From Rubricella sp038526735 (GTDB lineage: Bacteria; Pseudomonadota; Alphaproteobacteria; Rhodobacterales; Rhodobacteraceae): a DNA stretch of 64,000 nt. The stretch lies in the NCBI GenBank assembly GCA_038526735.1, contig JBCBGM010000001.1:1-64000 (forward strand), in the 5' to 3' direction. A program made the translations under genes and the position numbers. Shown piece by piece: positions 61,355 to 64,000 of the stretch (positions are counted from its first letter, which is position 1; each line of letters opens with the position of its first letter). A model generated the notes under the pieces. It did no database searches, was not told the DNA's origin, and saw nothing but the letters and a program-made list of their open reading frames with translations.

Positions 61355-62040
61355 AAACCCATGTCACGGTAACGCTGGACGGTGCACCGGTGGACGTAAA
61401 ACTCCGCCGTCACCGGGCTGCGAAGCGGCTGACCTTGCGCGTTCCTACGACCGGCGAAGGGCCGGTGGTGACGGCGCCTCCTTTCGTGTCGGATGATCAG
61501 GTCACCCGCTTTGTCGAGGAGCGGCAGGCCTGGATTGCGGGTGCCTTGGGGCGGCTGCCAGAGACGATTGCGGTGACCGAGGGCACGGAGATCCCGGTAC
61601 TGGGCGCGTTGCGCGTGGTTACGGTTTCGAACGGGCCGATGGGCGTAAGCGGAGAACATCTGAATGTGCGCGGCCCAGAGACGCGGGTCAGCGCTCAGGT
61701 GGCCGCCGTCTTAAAAACCCTTGCCCGCGAGCGGACCGGGATCGCGCTAGGGCGGTATTGCAGCCGCCTCGGTCGCCCATATTCCCGCCTGACAATGAGA
61801 GACACGCGTGGGCGCTGGGGCTCTTGCACATCGGATGGCGGGATCATGCTCTCTTGGCGGCTGATCATGACGCCGCCGGAGGTGTTTGATTACGTTGTGG
61901 CGCATGAGGTCGCGCATCTGGCGGAGATGAACCACTCCCCCGCCTATTGGGCCGTGGTCGCCCAGCTCTACCCTGATTTTGAGCGTCAACGTGCCTGGCT
62001 CAAGCGCGAGGGGAGCAGGCTGCACCGGTACCGGTTCTGA
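61351..62040 (+). CDS. YgjP-like metallopeptidase (DUF45/M48-type)
   Basis: A roughly 229-residue zinc protease candidate. The metal-binding HEVAH motif is in VVAHEVAHLAEMNHSPAYW, with a later H-x-W. WGSCTSDGGIMLSWRLI is the conserved DUF45 stretch. The start is uncertain: the frame begins with GTG at 61285, but CTG at 61351 overlaps the phaZ stop and GTG at 61390 would give a shorter protein. The family is linked to surveillance or housekeeping proteolysis. It lies between phaZ and the aminopeptidase gene. Confidence 0.82.
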   Translation: MKTHVTVTLDGAPVDVKLRRHRAAKRLTLRVPTTGEGPVVTAPPFVSDDQVTRFVEERQAWIAGALGRLPETIAVTEGTEIPVLGALRVVTVSNGPMGVSGEHLNVRGPETRVSAQVAAVLKTLARERTGIALGRYCSRLGRPYSRLTMRDTRGRWGSCTSDGGIMLSWRLIMTPPEVFDYVVAHEVAHLAEMNHSPAYWAVVAQLYPDFERQRAWLKREGSRLHRYRF

Positions 62041-62112
62041 GACCTGCGCAGAAATAGACTTTGCACCGGCTCCCCGCCCCGATACCCATTGCAGCAAGAT
62101 CGGAGCGAGCCC

Positions 62113-63498
62113 ATGACCCCAGCGCCCACATTCTCCACCGCCACGGATGCCGTGCCTCTGCACGTTTTGGAGGCCGATGGGCTCTCCACCTGGAAAGAGA
62201 AGGCCGCGCCGGAGCAGGTTAACTGGGCAGAGACGTCGGGCTTTACCGGAGCCCTGGGGCAAAAATGCCTTCTGCCGGGGGCGCAGGGTCAACTTGAGGG
62301 TGTTTTGCTCGGCTGGGGCGATGCGAAAGCACGGGCGCGCGGGCGGTTTCCTCTGGCGAGTTATGCGGCGTATTTGCCCAAGGGGGACTACCGCCTCGAG
62401 AACATGCCTCTTGGTTTTGATGCGAGCCTTGAGGCGCTCGGTTGGCTGATGAGCGACTACAGCTTCACCGATTACGCGGGTTCGCCAAAAACCATCGCGA
62501 AACTCGTGGCGCCCGAGGGTGTCGATGCGGCCCGGGCCGAGGCGATTGCGGCGGGTGTGACGCTCACCCGCGACCTCATCAACATCCCCGCAGGCGACAT
62601 GACGCCCACTGCTCTGGAGGGGGCAGTGGCGGCTTTGGCGGAGCGGTTTTCGGCAGCTCTAAAGGTGACCCGCGGCGAAGATCTGATTACGCAGAACTTC
62701 CCCATGATCCATGCGGTTGGGCGTGCTGCAAGTGAGGCGCCCCGACTGATGGACCTTGTGTGGGGCGACCCAACCCATCCGAAAATCACGCTGGTGGGCA
62801 AGGGCATCGTCTTTGACACGGGGGGGCTGAACCTCAAGCCTGGCGGCTCCATGGGGACGATGAAGAAAGACATGGGCGGTGCGGCAAATGCGATTGGGCT
62901 GGCGCATGTCGTCATGGCGCTGGGTCTGCCGGTGCGGCTGCGCCTCTTGGTGCCCTGCGCTGAAAACGCCATCGGGCCTGGCGCGATGCGGCCCGGCGAT
63001 ATCCTGCGCTCCCGCAAGGGCCTGAGTGTCGAGATCAACAACACCGATGCAGAGGGGCGGCTGGTGTTGGCAGATGCGCTGGCCCTCGCGGATGAGGAGG
63101 CGCCCGCGCATCTCTTTTGCTTTGCCACGCTCACTGGCGCCGCACGCGTCGCCACGGGCTTTGACCTGCCGCCGTTCTTTTGTACCGATGACAGACTTGC
63201 GGGCGCGCTTTCGGCGGCCAGCGCGCGCGTGGCAGACCCGCTCTGGCGCCTACCGTTTTGGGAGGCGTATGAGGGGCTGATCGAGCCGGGGATCGCTGAT
63301 CTCGACAACGCGCCCAAAGGTGGCCGCGCCGGAGCGATCACGGCGGCGCTGTTCCTGCGGCGTTTTGTGGAGGACGCGGGGAGTTTCACGCATTTCGACA
63401 TCGCTGGGTGGCAAGAAAGCACCGCGCCTGCGCGCCCAAAAGGCGGCGCGGCACAAACGATCCGTGCGGTGCTGGATGTGCTTGAGGGGCTGGGGTGA
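62113..63498 (+). CDS. Leucyl aminopeptidase (M17)
   Basis: A 461-residue manganese/zinc exopeptidase. The M17 signature NTDAEGRLVLADAL is present, GKGIVFDTGGLNLKPGGSMG and KKDMGGAANAIG supply metal and catalytic residues. The N-terminal domain is shorter than in PepA. The ATG at 62113 has GGAGCGAG upstream; a TTG further upstream is not preferred. Its stop overlaps the next start (GTGA). Confidence 0.93.
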   Translation: MTPAPTFSTATDAVPLHVLEADGLSTWKEKAAPEQVNWAETSGFTGALGQKCLLPGAQGQLEGVLLGWGDAKARARGRFPLASYAAYLPKGDYRLENMPLGFDASLEALGWLMSDYSFTDYAGSPKTIAKLVAPEGVDAARAEAIAAGVTLTRDLINIPAGDMTPTALEGAVAALAERFSAALKVTRGEDLITQNFPMIHAVGRAASEAPRLMDLVWGDPTHPKITLVGKGIVFDTGGLNLKPGGSMGTMKKDMGGAANAIGLAHVVMALGLPVRLRLLVPCAENAIGPGAMRPGDILRSRKGLSVEINNTDAEGRLVLADALALADEEAPAHLFCFATLTGAARVATGFDLPPFFCTDDRLAGALSAASARVADPLWRLPFWEAYEGLIEPGIADLDNAPKGGRAGAITAALFLRRFVEDAGSFTHFDIAGWQESTAPARPKGGAAQTIRAVLDVLEGLG

Positions 63499-64000
63499 AC
63501 TTCGACCCACGCCTCACGCCCGCGCGCCCAGACCTCGCCGCCGCGCATTTGCGGGGGCAAGTAGAGGCTGAGCGGTTTATCGAGGGTGAACCGCTTCAAG
63601 TGATCACGCCAAGCCTGCCGCTGACCTCCCGACCTGATGCGTCGCAAAGCTATGGTAGCGAACTGCTCTACGGCGAGCCCTTCACGGTTTATGACCGGCA
63701 GGATGGACTCGCATGGGGGCAATCAAGCGCAGATGGATATGTGGGCTGGGTTGCGGAAGGTGGGTTGGGGCCGCGTCAAGAGACCACCCATCACGTCGTT
63801 CTGTTGACGGCGTTGGTCTATGCCGAGCCAGAGGTGAAGTCTCGGCCACTGGCGGCACTCCCGTATCTCTCCAGTTGCACTGTCACCGCGCAGCAAGGGC
63901 GTTGGTTGGAGATTGATGGGCGCTGGTGGATTCCGGGGCGGCATTTGCGCGAGGGCACGCCCGATGCGGCGGATTGGGTTGGTGTGGCCGAGCGTTTTTT
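63495..64000 (+). CDS. NlpC/P60-type peptidase, N-terminal part (cut by window edge)
   Basis: An open frame from the GTG at 63495, overlapping the aminopeptidase stop, runs to the end of the window (about 168 residues). It has NFDPRLTPARPDLAAAHLRG and two SH3-like parts (LTSRPDASQSYGSELLYGEP and WLEIDGRWWIPGRHLR). This layout is typical of gamma-D-glutamyl-diamino-acid peptidases of the NlpC/P60 family with the catalytic domain at the C-terminus, which lies outside. Coupling to an aminopeptidase suggests joint cell-wall peptide recycling. Confidence 0.72.
   Translation, partial: MNFDPRLTPARPDLAAAHLRGQVEAERFIEGEPLQVITPSLPLTSRPDASQSYGSELLYGEPFTVYDRQDGLAWGQSSADGYVGWVAEGGLGPRQETTHHVVLLTALVYAEPEVKSRPLAALPYLSSCTVTAQQGRWLEIDGRWWIPGRHLREGTPDAADWVGVAERF

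Overview
The window is chromosomal DNA of a marine-type alphaproteobacterium of the Rhodobacterales (Roseobacter-like Rhodobacteraceae). The evidence is high GC, the chain yidC-MOSC-engB-argB, an Aap/Bzt-type L-amino-acid ABC transporter operon, an ATP12 chaperone gene, a FYDLN acidic protein, an intracellular PHA depolymerase, and the family-typical forms of the ribosomal proteins. No rRNA, CRISPR array or plasmid gene was seen.

Layout. 1-2105: edge of an integrated element (IS3-family insertion, a small gene cut by it, a P4-type tyrosine integrase) abutting tRNA-Arg(ACG). 2154-6584: orphan sensor kinase, ttcA and a GGDEF-EAL protein. 6708-11472: a tightly packed chain yidC, MOSC protein, engB, argB and an Fe-S protein. 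11504-12387: SixA-like phosphatase and a VOC protein, tail to tail. 12471-16996: aapJQMP. 17304-22477: thioesterase, ATP12, HAD phosphatase, RluA-type pseudouridine synthase, crcB, BLUF photoreceptor and rarA, all on the minus strand. 23272-42293: the ribosomal-protein locus (minus strand) with tuf, secY, adk and rpoA. 42399-47822: lipoprotein, tRNA-Gly, kynureninase, ABC exporter and glycerate kinase. 47925-53963: a six-gene MoxR/DUF58 membrane operon on the plus strand. 53960-59302: a 1780-residue RTX/VCBS/Ig-like secreted protein. 59414-64000: tRNA-Ala, FYDLN protein, phaZ, a YgjP-like metalloprotease, leucyl aminopeptidase and the start of an NlpC/P60-type protein.

The most unusual region is the ribosomal locus. 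The usual S10-spc-alpha superoperon is interrupted at three places (rplW/rplB, rplP/rpmC, rpmD/rplO). At each break the upstream block ends in a strong intrinsic terminator, and the downstream block has a candidate promoter with 17-bp spacing. The breaks hold foreign material: an FkbM-type methyltransferase gene tail to tail with a 2OG-Fe(II) oxygenase gene, a low-GC 92-codon plus-strand gene with a near-consensus promoter, and copies of a roughly 360-bp mosaic of palindromic modules. The same mosaic lies between rarA and rplQ. Module order is the same in three copies (one inverted), so it behaves like one interspersed repeat family and not like random hairpins.

Other points worth following are the split membrane/secreted block (MoxR operon meeting the giant RTX protein through a shared CTAG stop), a predicted seven-bladed propeller inside that protein, a PhaR-like site upstream of phaZ, and three tail-to-tail gene pairs that all end in the same 4-bp CTAG. 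Functional calls come from recognised motifs and family knowledge; no database search was possible.
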